Below, one piece after another: positions 10,404 through 20,101 of a stretch of 64,000 nucleotides of DNA (position 1 is the first letter of the stretch; every line of letters starts with the position of its first letter). Source of the stretch: Nemertoderma westbladi (lineage: Eukaryota > Xenacoelomorpha > Nemertodermatida > Nemertodermatidae); NCBI GenBank assembly GCA_032718475.1, contig JAUCBJ010008976.1, positions 62,001 through 126,000 of the forward strand, read 5' to 3'. The translations under genes and the position numbers were made by a program. Below the pieces are notes generated by a model. It was given only the letters and a program-made list of their open reading frames with translations, had not been told where the DNA came from and ran no database searches.

Positions 10404-12980
10404 TCAAGTGAGTAAGTTGTTAAGGTTCAATATTCGGAGGTTGCAGTTCATCTGTGTACAGTCACAGTTAATTTTCCAACTGCAAGTGATGTCAACATCG
10501 TAATGTTGGTGAAAGTGGGCCCAGAACAGATTCAATAGGCGCGCCTTTAAACCAACGTGATTAAAATACTCTGTCTGAAGGGGAAGCTGATTTGCCAATT
10601 GTGGTGCGCGAAACCAGAAATTTTGCTTTGATATGCACTTTAGGGGGTGTGTGAGATCAAACGAGGGTCGGTTAGCGCTACGAGTGTTTCTTCTGAGGTT
10701 TGTTTGCTTCATCTTTAGATGTGGCGACCAGTCAATGTCGTATTTATTATTTATTATCTTTGACAAGGTTAGTTGGTCGGATAATTGTAAGTATAATGAG
10801 ATCGGTAGAATGTTTAATATTATGAGTCTCTCCTTGTAGGTGTGATCGTCATTACCAATAATCCAGATTGTTGCTCTCCGCTGGATGGACTCGAGTTTGT
10901 GTGCGTCCGTCTTGTTGGCAAACCAACAAGGCGACCCATAGGTTAAGATTGGCAATACCATGGATTTATAGAGGTTTAGCTTGGATTGTACTGGTAGGCG
11001 AAAAGAACTGCTTCTTCGGATCAGGTATAATGTTCTATTTGCTTTACTGCATTTGTCCTTAATGTGGGCGGTCCATGATAAATTTGATGTTATGGTTATT
11101 CCTAAATCCTTCTCTGTATCGACTCGAGATATAGTCCTTGAGTACAATGACCGAGCTTCTATGTCGCCTTTGAAGACTATTTGCTTGCATTTCGGTTCAT
11201 TAAAATCTAGTCCAGCCTCGAGACCCCATGTCACAAGTCGGTCAATATCTAATTGTGTGTTGATGATGGAATCGACATGTGATACTGATAATAATTTGCA
11301 ATCGTCTGCGAGGAGAAATGGTATGCTGACATGACAAACTTCTGGGAGATCATTGCTCTCAACAACAAAGAATAGTGGTCCCAATAGGGACCCCTGAGCC
11401 ATGCCACTGTCGACAGATCGGGGAGTTGACTTCGCGTTTCCGACTTTTACTGACTGTGTTCTTCCTGCTAGGTAGCTCCGGAGGATATACCAGAGATTTC
11501 CGCGGACCCCCATTATCCATAATTTTCGCAGAACGGATTCGTGGCTGACAGAGTCGAACGCTTTCTGGAAATCTAAGTATATTACTTCTACTGTCAATTG
11601 GCCATTATCCGTACCCTTGTAGACATTGTCTAGAAATGTAAGTAATTGTGTGATCGTTGATCTTGACTTCCTAAATCCATGTTGTGCGTCGTGTAACCTA
11701 CTACGTACTTGTTCGTAGATGGGGATAAAGATGCAACGCTCAAATACTTTTCCAGGAATCGCTAAGAGAGATATTGGCCGGTATAAGATTACCTTGATTC
11801 TACTACCTTTTTTATGTTGAGGATTTATTAGTGCATGCTTCCATGCTACGGGGAAGTGGTTTTTTTTTTTCAGCCTCCCGAATAGGAATGACATTGAGGG
11901 TGCTAGTACTTTTGCGAGGGATTTAAATAATGAAGGTGGAATATTGTCTGGTCCACGAGATTTCGTAGCATCTAGAGACGTAAGTATATTCTCCACTGTG
12001 TCAACTGACACGTCGTAGTCGTGTGTCGTGTTCAAGCTTTCAGAGTTTGTGTCGTTAAGTGGTGGTTTTATATCGCTAGTAGGTATTCGCGGGGATTTAA
12101 AAACGGAATGGAAGAACTCGTTAAATAGATTAGCCTGATCCTCATGAGTGGATGCCGTACGATTCTCGTATTGTACTACTGGTGGCAGTGAACAAGACCT
12201 CCGTAGGCTTTTGAAATATTTGAAGAGATGTTTCATTGAACGGGTGTCCGCTAGCTGCATCTCGTACTTTGTTTGGTCAGCTAAAATATCATTTTCAACT
12301 TCTTCCTGTAACCTTTCCATCTTAACCTGAAGGTTTAATGTTGGCGATATCTTTGAAGCAATTTTACGCTGGAGAGTGTGTAATTTATTTAACTTATGTG
12401 AGGTTTTTTGTGTCACCCATGGTGGTTGCGAGGCACGATGCGCTGTTCGTTTAGGAACACAGTTGTCGATAACATTATTCAGCCATTGATACCATTTATT
12501 AACTAGATCCTCACAATCGGTCATATTGTACGATTTTTCGTCAAATGGCCGAGATTCACAAATCTGGGTCGCCTTCAGTGTATCTATTTTACAAAAACTA
12601 TAATGCAACAAGGGATTGGACTGGATCGGCTGCCGTGTTTGCTTTGCAGCATTACATTGTGAGTTTAAAATAACCAGGACAGGGTCATGGTCTGACTTGA
12701 TTTCAACTGCCTGTAATTGTCTAGATAGGTTGTAGTCAATCTCAATGTTGAGAATTGTATTGTCTGTTAATGATATGAAAACGTCAAGCGTATTAGCTCC
12801 CCGTGTAGGAAAATTTATGTGTTGTTTAAAGTTGTGTTTGTCAATAGCGTATAAAATGTCCTTCTCATAGTTATCTGTAGAAAAGTGAGACTCCCAATCT
12901 ACAGAAGGCAGATTGATATCCCCACATATGATCACGTCGTCAACGTGATCCTTAAATGTTATTATGTAGTCTAGTCTACA
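10404..12980 (-). CDS. Endonuclease (partial) plus reverse transcriptase of CR1/jockey-type LINE
   Basis: An uninterrupted frame of about 858 codons is open upstream of the first usable start to a stop at 12981-12983. The N-terminus enters in the middle of an AP-endonuclease-like domain: ICGDINLPSVDWE carries the conserved GD.N, and SDHDPVLV (about residue 80) is the domain's closing SDH motif. The reverse transcriptase follows at about residues 300-600: RGPDNIPP, YRPISLLAIPGKVFE, QHGFRKSRST, the motif A aspartate in VIYLDFQKAFDSVSH, AQGSLLGPLFF and the catalytic LLADDCKLL. The usual aromatic residue before ADD is leucine here. A C-terminal Cys-containing stretch closes the ORF. The absence of internal stops suggests recent insertion, but with the first part of the endonuclease missing this copy should not move on its own. 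Confidence 0.88.
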   Translation of the reverse strand, partial: CRLDYIITFKDHVDDVIICGDINLPSVDWESHFSTDNYEKDILYAIDKHNFKQHINFPTRGANTLDVFISLTDNTILNIEIDYNLSRQLQAVEIKSDHDPVLVILNSQCNAAKQTRQPIQSNPLLHYSFCKIDTLKATQICESRPFDEKSYNMTDCEDLVNKWYQWLNNVIDNCVPKRTAHRASQPPWVTQKTSHKLNKLHTLQRKIASKISPTLNLQVKMERLQEEVENDILADQTKYEMQLADTRSMKHLFKYFKSLRRSCSLPPVVQYENRTASTHEDQANLFNEFFHSVFKSPRIPTSDIKPPLNDTNSESLNTTHDYDVSVDTVENILTSLDATKSRGPDNIPPSLFKSLAKVLAPSMSFLFGRLKKKNHFPVAWKHALINPQHKKGSRIKVILYRPISLLAIPGKVFERCIFIPIYEQVRSRLHDAQHGFRKSRSTITQLLTFLDNVYKGTDNGQLTVEVIYLDFQKAFDSVSHESVLRKLWIMGVRGNLWYILRSYLAGRTQSVKVGNAKSTPRSVDSGMAQGSLLGPLFFVVESNDLPEVCHVSIPFLLADDCKLLSVSHVDSIINTQLDIDRLVTWGLEAGLDFNEPKCKQIVFKGDIEARSLYSRTISRVDTEKDLGITITSNLSWTAHIKDKCSKANRTLYLIRRSSSFRLPVQSKLNLYKSMVLPILTYGSPCWFANKTDAHKLESIQRRATIWIIGNDDHTYKERLIILNILPISLYLQLSDQLTLSKIINNKYDIDWSPHLKMKQTNLRRNTRSANRPSFDLTHPLKCISKQNFWFRAPQLANQLPLQTEYFNHVGLKARLLNLFWAHFHQHYDVDITCSWKINCDCTQMNCNLRILNLNNLLT

Positions 12981-13037
12981 TTAAATCTAAGTCTAAGTCT
13001 ACATTAGTCTTAGTCAGTTTTACTTTATACATTGATT

Positions 13038-13180
13038 TTTATTTTAAATTAATTAATTGTATATATTACTTTTACTTTATACATTGATTTTTAATTTTAG
13101 ATTAATTAGTTTTTATATTACCAATGAGATCACTATGACATAATGTCTATTTTTAGCTCTATGGTTTATAGATCCCTTAT
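13038..13180. repeat. Left TIR of Polinton, inner part
   Basis: After the LINE, homology to the right arm resumes. The stretch around TATTACCAATGAGATCACTA (near 13117-13136), followed by TGACATAATGTCTAT, is the reverse complement of about 27183-27210. A further block CCCCCGTTCACCACATTCCC (near 13386-13406) matches about 27130-27150. Between the two blocks the left arm has about 190 bp that the right arm lacks, and this holds the promoter elements of the 569-aa gene. Confidence 0.75.
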
Positions 13181-13287
13181 CGTTAACTTTATAATCTTTC
13201 CTCTCGCGGCCCCTTTGTCTTCGTTATTCAATGGCGCCACTCTGTCTACCATTGAATAACATTGGGCAATCATTATCTCGCCTAATG

Positions 13288-13412
13288 TGACGTCATCAAA
13301 GCTGCTCTCTGATTGGTTTAATTATACAGTCTTTTCTCTCTCCTGTTCCCTGATTGGCTAACCCATTCTAGCCCCCTCTATAATAGCCCCCGTTCACCAC
13401 ATTCCCAATCAT
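13288..13412 (+). promoter_or_regulatory. RNA polymerase II promoter of the 569-aa gene
   Basis: Seen in order: a palindromic CRE-type site TGACGTCA (13288-13295), two inverted CCAAT boxes as ATTGG (13312-13316 and 13353-13357), and a TATA-like CTATAATAG (13378-13386). The expected start lies about 30 bp on, near TCATTG (about 13409-13414). The ORF begins at 13505, leaving a roughly 95-nt leader. The arrangement is typical of an animal promoter; activity is inferred. Confidence 0.6.
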
Positions 13413-13504
13413 TGTCTCTTTGTTTTCCTGAAAAGTTTTAATTATTTTCGTAAAAGTATTTATTTATTTTTATTTCCTAAACGAGTTACCGGTACACAAT
13501 CACG

Positions 13505-15214
13505 ATGGCACATTCAGAAATCAGCTATTCAAGCAACGATCTGGTTTGCAACGAAAATCAGTTTATGCTACAAGACAACTCGTTTGGTCTATATTTCGAT
13601 TCGGCGAACAAACTCTTCCCGTTAACGATAAATACAACCTTAAACCAACCCATCCCGATTCCGGCAAACTACGCGCACTTTATTTTCCGTGCCTGCTACG
13701 AACTTCACGATGGACAATATCAAACCCTCGACGATAATAAACTTCATTCCTCCAACCACGGTTTCAAACTTTTAAAAAGGGACAACAAAATCACGTTCAA
13801 TCTAACTACTTCGCCCGAGACGTTTACGATTCCAACTAGTGTCGTCGATTTTATTCGAGAAAACATCAACCAAGATGTGGCAAATCGTCTACTGGGTTTA
13901 ACCACTCTCGTAACCTCCTTCTTCTCCGATGATCGCTTATTTGATTTTCATAGTATCGCAAACTCGATTCTTCTTCTCATCTGGAACTCGTCGACTCCGA
14001 CCGAGGAAGAGGAGACTCGTTTCTTTAAACTTTTCGACAAGGATGTTCTCGCTTTCGGCGAGAAATTGAATGAGCTCACATGCCTTTACGCCAATAAAGT
14101 CTCCTATTACTTTGGATTCAATTATAGAGTTGGCACCCATGGAAGTATTAACCCACTGAATCCACTCGAGTTAATAAAGCTGGAAGACACTGTAAACAGT
14201 TCATGGATCACATTTTCCGTCGCCTGCGCCATTTTATTTCAACAATATGTAAACATCTGTCGCCCTTTTATTAATCCTACTACTCACCTTGTCCTAAAAC
14301 CGGGCAATTGGGTTGCTTTTGACTATTGCACTTTTGGGTTTGTTACAAATATTCGGAATGAGCGCAATTTAGCGATCACCAATGGCTACAGGGTTGACGA
14401 TGGAAAGGCTATTGTTTCTTCTAGGGGCATGATTCTTCTTACACCAACCGAGGTCGGCGAATTGAAATGGTTCGATTCAACCATCGAGGATAGTGAATGT
14501 GTCTGCTACGATGAACTTAACGTCTACAAAGACAACATTTCCGAGCGAATATCGATACAAAGTTGTATCAGTGATTCAGAAATTGATTTACAGATAACCG
14601 AGAGAAAATTTAACGAATCCTTTACTATAGCTAACACGATTCAAGCGCGCGAGGCTCTAATAAGATTCAAGGCTATGGCTATACAATTTGCTTTCAAACC
14701 AAAGCAGATTACGATCCCCAATCACCAACGCTATCTCATAAATAGCAGTATCGCAGCCTTTATCTATAAGTTCAAATCCGAAAAATATGTTGGTATCTGG
14801 CCCATTTTAATGAAAGACGAAGAGAATACCACTTTTCAGTTCACCAACGGTCTCAATATTAGGGGCAGCGATTTTCTCGCGATAAATATAACCAACCCAC
14901 CCAACTCTCACTACTATCTCAATCCTTACATTCATATCGAGAACAAACCAACAGAAATTATATTCACCAATACGAAAAATACCAACACCATTACCCTATC
15001 CAACGACTTTACCATCGCGCGCCTTTTCGAATTACTAAAACGTTCTCTCAGAGAAGGCATCTTTCTCCCGCAGCAAACACACCTTAATCTATTTCACCCC
15101 CCAAGAAAAGGTTATCTCAACAAACTATTAAAGAGAAAATTATCGCAACCATTAATAGTATCGGACCCTAAAAGGGTTAAACCAGTTATTCTCGGAGGCC
15201 AGCAACCCTATTAA
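13505..15214 (+). CDS. 569-aa protein of unknown function in Polinton
   Basis: The start is an ATG (13505) about 95 nt after a good TATA/CCAAT promoter, and the frame is open for 569 codons with a polyadenylation-type AATAAA 19 bases after the stop. I do not recognise the family. The protein is mixed alpha/beta in character, rich in N, F, I and T, with no signal peptide, no clear membrane segment and no zinc cluster. A stretch near residues 260-315 (KPGNWVAFDY...GFVTNI...VSSRGMILLTP) is strand-rich. The C-terminus is basic (LNKLLKRKL, then PKRVKP), which could be a nuclear or DNA-binding tail. Because it is the leftmost gene and divergent from the polymerase gene, a structural or terminal-protein role is conceivable, but nothing in the sequence shows it. 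Absence of stops suggests recent selection. Confidence 0.75.
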   Translation: MAHSEISYSSNDLVCNENQFMLQDNSFGLYFDSANKLFPLTINTTLNQPIPIPANYAHFIFRACYELHDGQYQTLDDNKLHSSNHGFKLLKRDNKITFNLTTSPETFTIPTSVVDFIRENINQDVANRLLGLTTLVTSFFSDDRLFDFHSIANSILLLIWNSSTPTEEEETRFFKLFDKDVLAFGEKLNELTCLYANKVSYYFGFNYRVGTHGSINPLNPLELIKLEDTVNSSWITFSVACAILFQQYVNICRPFINPTTHLVLKPGNWVAFDYCTFGFVTNIRNERNLAITNGYRVDDGKAIVSSRGMILLTPTEVGELKWFDSTIEDSECVCYDELNVYKDNISERISIQSCISDSEIDLQITERKFNESFTIANTIQAREALIRFKAMAIQFAFKPKQITIPNHQRYLINSSIAAFIYKFKSEKYVGIWPILMKDEENTTFQFTNGLNIRGSDFLAINITNPPNSHYYLNPYIHIENKPTEIIFTNTKNTNTITLSNDFTIARLFELLKRSLREGIFLPQQTHLNLFHPPRKGYLNKLLKRKLSQPLIVSDPKRVKPVILGGQQPY

Positions 15215-15232
15215 TATAAACAGTCTCTATTT

Positions 15233-15238
15233 AATAAA
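15233..15238 (+). terminator. Polyadenylation signal AATAAA after the 569-aa gene
   Basis: AATAAA lies 19 bases after the TAA stop at 15212-15214, followed by T-rich and GT-rich sequence (15255-15300), as expected for 3' processing. Confidence 0.55.
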
Positions 15239-17149
15239 AACTGTTCTCACTATATCTTTTGTTATTGTTGATGTTCTTATATTATTTATTTTCAATGTTG
15301 TTGGTAAATTATTTATCTGTTGTTGTTATATTATTTAATATTGATGTTGTCGGTAAATTATTTATTCTTGTTTCCCCATAATGTTTAAAAAATATAAGAT
15401 GTTTAACCACTTATTTTTCATTTTTCTCTACTAGTTAATCTATACTATGAGAGCGAGCCATGAAATAAGTGAGTCTCAGCATACCATTAATGACCCCTAC
15501 TGCTTCTTCGTAATCAATTTGAATGTTAACCCCTAAATAAACAGCCAATCCCTATGAATTCTTTACAAACTCGATATGCAAGTTGTTTATCAGAGCTGAA
15601 TTTATTTAAAATATATTATTTAGCGTTTTTGTGATTAATGCTATAAATTATATTCACCAAAATGAAAATATCCACCCTATTACTCTTTCCATCAAGCGAT
15701 GCTTTGTATGTATTGATGGCGAGCAAAGTTTTCAGGGCGACCACCTCTAGGCTGTAAGTATACTGTTCTGCCCTATCATAGACACTCTGTCTTTTAGATG
15801 CTTCACTGTTAATATTAAGCCGTTAGCCATGGCGCCGCTGATAAGCCGCGAGGATATTCAAAGGCTTTGGTTTGATTGTTCGTACTATGGATAGTTCAAT
15901 GAAATCATGAAAGGGAGGGCCGCATGGGTTGATAGTGATAGCCCCTCATCCTTATTTTCCCGAGAAATTCTTAAAGGCGACTATGAATAGAACAATGAAA
16001 CATTAAAGGGAGGACCGCATATGTTGGGAATGATAGCCCTTCAACTGCCTTTTACCCAGATTTGTGTAAGATCGAGGGAGGATGTAGAGGAAAATATACT
16101 CATAGCTTTAATGCCCCATTTGATTAAAGTAGAGCAAATTTAGCTTTCACCTAAGGGTTATCACTCCATGCGACTGCAAAATTTAAAATTCTATCTATGA
16201 TGTATTCGCTATATTTCGTTTGCTGACAATATTTCATCGCGAAATTAAAAGCAGCTGCTATTACTATTATTATAATATATTATCTAAAGTAGTGAGACTG
16301 AGTTGGAACAGATAGGATAATTGCACTTGTTATGTTTTAGATTAGTAGCTTTAATCATAATACTACCGGGCTATAAAATGTTGTACAAACACCGGGGAGG
16401 GTCATAATGACCCTGGTCGGGGATAGGGAATCGAATCTGTGAGAATCTGTATATCCTATTTTGTGTTTACTTTTTATTTTTTCCGTGAAGCGACGGCAAA
16501 AATTTAAAATTTCTGAAAATTTCGCGGATAGAGAATTATAAATATATTTGGTGAGCATAGTGCTACGCGAAGGCTCCATGGCAGATGTATTTTAGCTATG
16601 GACTCGTATATCCATTCTACTCTACTATAGCCAGACTGTCTTTGAGGTGCCCCATTAGCCTTGGCGCCCCTAAATTTGCATGAGGGCCGGCCATGGTCTT
16701 ATATGTAGTTCTCTCTCTAGCAATATAGCCCATGTTCACAATGTTGCGCCGGAGGGGGCTCTCTCATCCACCCGATATAATACATAGCGACACACCGCAC
16801 ACAAAGCCTTTGTCGATCCCAGCAAGTTAGCCTCCTGCTGTGTGATCTTTTATATCCAAATAATCTCTGATGGTTGCGCATAAAAATTTTGCTTACTATT
16901 ACATAATTATATTAGTATTAGGACTATTTATCCTTAATAATTATATTAGAATTATAAATGTATTTACCCCCACATTATTTATTACTATTAGGTCTATTTA
17001 TTCAAGAAATTATATGTTTTTATAATATACTTTGGAAAATTAGTCGACTAAGTCATAATTTTTAAAACTTTAAATACGGGTTGAGTTATTTTATAAAGTT
17101 AAGAAGAATGAACCAATAGAGGGAGCCTGAAGTCTAATCTCTTGGTCTT
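15239..17149. other. Intergenic part of Polinton, with decayed gene fragments
   Basis: No intact gene. The stretch at about 15645-15700 (AAATTATATTCACCAA then ATTACTCT) resembles the 3' part of the 569-aa gene near 14953, suggesting a decayed partial duplicate. Around 15885-16060 the phrase AAAGGGAGG(G/A)CCGCAT...GATAGCCC occurs twice. On the minus strand at about 16395-16465 one more copy of the B-box-like repeat found at 17930-20050 is present in inverted orientation. Confidence 0.45.
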
Positions 17150-17627
17150 TACTCACATTAACTCCCAAGGTTGCATACTATCACTATAGCCGGCGGGAGA
17201 GTCAAAGCTAGAGTGTATGCTAGAGTTAACCAAGAGCTAGGAAAAAGAATAATGCTCTTCTAGCGTCCAAACTCACGATCCCTCCAATTAGAGAACTAAG
17301 CAAATGATCAGCTTGAAGGTCTTAGACCCTTAATCGGAGGCATCGAGCAGCCAATGAGAGAGCAGATGCGAGTACAGTGGTAAAGCCCATCCATAGTGAG
17401 ATAGCGTTGCACTAGCTCTCAAGGATAGTTATACTCACCATTCAAATATCCCTCGCAAACCAGATTCCCCCAACATCTAAAGTATTCCACTTCAATGTAA
17501 AATATATAATGCAATATAACTCGAATATTTCTGTTTTTATAATATAAATAATAATTGTAGCATAAATTTATAATTTAATATAAATATAATATGAAAATTC
17601 AATATTATCAAATGACATTGCTATATA

Positions 17628-17934
17628 ATGCATAGCCATGAAAGTTGTTTGGTTTGTAATAAAGAAATGAGACAAGACAATTTATTTCGTCATATGGAAA
17701 CACATAGAAAGGAAAACTAATGGCTCCGTTAGCAAAAAATTTAAAAAATCCGAAGATATTTTTAGTGAATATGAAAAGAAAAAGAGAGATGATCGTGATA
17801 TTTTAAATATAAAACAGCCAATGGAAAATAAATTTCATAAAGTTGTGAATATTTTGAAAGGGATACAAAAACAGTTACCCCTAGAAAATGAGGAAAATTT
17901 GAGTGAGAAAGATGGAGAAGAAGAGGTAAAATAG
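17628..17934 (+). pseudogene. Small C2H2 zinc-finger protein with one frameshift
   Basis: ATG at 17628 opens a 30-codon frame containing one C2H2 finger (CLVCNKEMRQDNLFRHMETH, pattern C-x2-C-x11-H-x3-H), ending at TAA 17718-17720. In the next frame (+1) an open stretch of about 75 codons continues across the same point to TAG 17932-17934; it is lysine-rich, then acidic at its end (NEENLSEKDGEEEVK). One inserted or lost base around 17705-17715 would account for both parts. The finger is strikingly like the first finger of the element's polymerase (CPICDKEMRSDHLSRHIKIH), so the two probably share an origin. Function unknown; DNA binding is inferred from the finger. Confidence 0.6.
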
Positions 17935-20050
17935 GAAAAACATATGCTCACAGGCTCAATCCCTACTCGTATCCCGTTTTATGGGAATTATTAAAAGTAA
18001 ACACAAAATAGGATAAACAGATGGTCACGGGTTCAATCCCTACTCGCGACCAATATAAAACCAACACAAAATAAGTTAAACATAGAATAACTAGAGTACC
18101 TAAACTAAACACAAAATAGGATAAACAGATGGTCACAGGTTCGATCCCTAGTCGTATCCCGTTTTATGGAAAATAAACAGGAGGTCACGGGTTCAATCCC
18201 TACTCGCGTCCATTATAAAACCAACCCAAAATAAGTTAAACCAGGGTTCGAGTCCTACTTAAAATTAATTATAATTATAATTTATTATATAATTATAAAA
18301 ATAATTATAAAAAGTAGGTAACACGGATGCTCACGGATTCAAACCCTACTCAGGGAAAAATAAAAACCAACACAAAATAAATAATATAGTAAACTTTCAT
18401 GTATACCATAGTAAATAAACTAATTTAATAATAAAGTTTGTAAAATAGATAATGATTCAGGGAATTCACCGGCTGGACACATGGAAACGATTTTATTACT
18501 ATGAAATACACTGAAATATGTACTCACATTAACTCCCAAGGTTGCATACTATAACTATAGCCGGGAGATTCAAAGCTAGAGTGTATGCTAGAGTTATCCA
18601 AGAGCTAGGAAAAAGAATAATGCTCTTCTAGGGTCCAAACTCACATCCCTCCAATTAGAGAACTAAGCAAATGATCAGCTTGAAGGTCTTAGACCCTTAA
18701 TCGGATGAATCGAGCAGCCAATGAGAGAGCAGATGCGAGTACAGTGGTAAAGCCCATCCATAGTGAGATAGCGTTGCACTAGCTCTCAAGGATAGTTATA
18801 CTCACCGTTCAAATATCCCTCGCAAACCAGATTCCCCCCCAACATCTAAAGTAATCCACTTCAATGTAAAATATATAATGCAATATAACTCGAATATTTC
18901 TGTTTTTTATAATATAAATAATAATTGTAGCATAAATTTATAATTTAACATAAATATAATATGAAAATTCACTTTAACTGTTTTTTATAATATAAATAAT
19001 AATTGTAACATAAATTTATAATTTAACACAAATATAATGTGAAAATTCACTTTAACATAGAGTAACTAAACTAAACATAAAATAGGATAAACAGATGGTC
19101 ATACTGTAGGTTCAATCCCTACTCGTGTCCGTTTTATGAAAAAAATATAAAAAGTAAACATAGAATAACTAGAGTACCTAAACTAAACACAAAATAGGAA
19201 AAACAGAAGGTCACGGGCTCAATCCCTACTCGTATCCCGTTTTATGGAAAATAAACAGGAGGTCATAGGTTCAATCCCTACTCGCGACCATTATAAATCC
19301 AACACGAAATAAGTTAAACCAGGGTTCGAATCCTAATCATGAAAATATAAAAAGTAAACATAGAATAACTAGAGTAACTAAACTAAACACAAAATAGGAT
19401 AAACAGATTGTTACGGGTTCAATCCCTACTCGCGACCAATATAAAACCAACACAAAATAAGTTAAACATAGAATAACTAGAGTACCTAAACTAAACATAA
19501 AATAGGATAAACAGGTGGTCACATGTTCGACCCCTTCTCGTATCCCGTTTTATAGAAAAATATAAAAAGTAAACACAAAATAGGATAAACAGATGGTCAC
19601 GGGTTCAATCCCTACTCGCGACCAATATAAAACCAACACAAAATAAGTTAAACATAGAATAACTAGAGTACCTAAACTAAACATAAAATAGGAAAAACAG
19701 AAGGTCACGGGCTCAATCCCTACTCGTATCCCGTTTTATGGAAAATAAACAGGAGGTCATAGGTTCAATCCCTACTCGCGACCATTATAAATCCAACACG
19801 AAATAAGTTAAACCAGGGTTTGAATCCTAATCATGAAAATATAAAAAGTAAACATAGAATAACTAGAGTAACTAAACTAAACATAAATTAGGAAAAACAG
19901 AAGGTCACGGGTTCAATCCCTACTCGCGTCCATTATAAATCCAACACAAAATAGGAAAAACCAGGGTTCGAGTCCTACTAATGCAATTATAAAAAGTAGG
20001 TAACACGGATGGTCACGGATTCAAACCCTACTCACGGAAAAATAAAAACC
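17930..20050 (+). repeat. Array of tRNA T-arm-like (B-box-like) repeats
   Basis: About 19 copies of a unit around GGTCACGGGTTCAATCCC then TACTCGCGACC, spaced by 50-110 bp of AT-rich sequence with the recurring words AACACAAAATAGGATAAACAG and AACATAGAATAACTAGAGTA. Positions include about 17945, 18025, 18137, 18190, 18245, 18335, 19110, 19215, 19265, 19324, 19415, 19605, 19710, 19760, 19910, 19968 and 20015. The core GGTTCAATCCC differs by one or two bases from the RNA polymerase III B box (GGTTCGANNCC) and can form a GGG/CCC hairpin inside a GGTC/GACC stem. No matching A box is seen, so these are not tRNA genes. Confidence 0.65.
18403..18520 (-). pseudogene. Duplicated 3' end of the TBP-like gene
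   Basis: These 118 bases repeat 20065-20200 almost exactly, covering the last 35 or so codons of the TBP-like ORF plus its trailer. The coding part stops abruptly at 18520, where the second copy of the duplicated block begins, so the fragment has no start or N-terminal half. Confidence 0.85.
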
Positions 20051-20101
20051 AACACAAAATAAATAATATAGTAAACTTTCATGTATACCATAGTAAATAA
20101 A

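Larger units (their letters stand above)
9888..12980 (-). mobile_element. CR1/jockey-type LINE, 5'-truncated, inserted in the Polinton TIR
   Basis: The LINE lies on the minus strand with its 5' end cut inside the endonuclease (about 12980) and its 3' end at a long (AAT)n tract (9889-9956 on the plus strand as ATT repeats), which is probably its tail. Sequence on both sides is Polinton TIR. The 36-bp stretch at 9852-9887 is repeated exactly at 13038-13073, so the insertion came with duplication of TIR sequence, although about 55 bp of filler separate the coding end from the right copy. Confidence 0.8.
17150..20070. repeat. Tandem segmental duplication inside Polinton
   Basis: The block starting TACTCACATTAACTCCCAAG at 17150 recurs at 18521 (offset 1371 bp) and stays highly similar for about 450 bp, through GAATATTTCTGTTTT to TATGAAAATTCA. 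Each copy is followed by the B-box-like array and then by the 3' end of the TBP-like gene (18403-18520 and 20065 onward). The junction at 18520/18521 joins TBP-like coding sequence directly to the second block. The zinc-finger gene at 17628-17934 lies only in the first copy. A further 75-bp internal repeat follows at about 18974-19050. Confidence 0.85.

Noticed and set aside
16355-16579. 74-codon minus-strand frame in Polinton
   Set aside because: It overlaps an inverted copy of the B-box-like non-coding repeat.
17930-20050. CRISPR array
   Set aside because: Regularly spaced repeats are present, but spacers are themselves repeated, no cas genes exist and the setting is eukaryotic.
17930-20050. 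A cluster of tRNA genes
   Set aside because: Only the T-arm/B-box-like part is present; no A box, acceptor stem or anticodon arm could be found.
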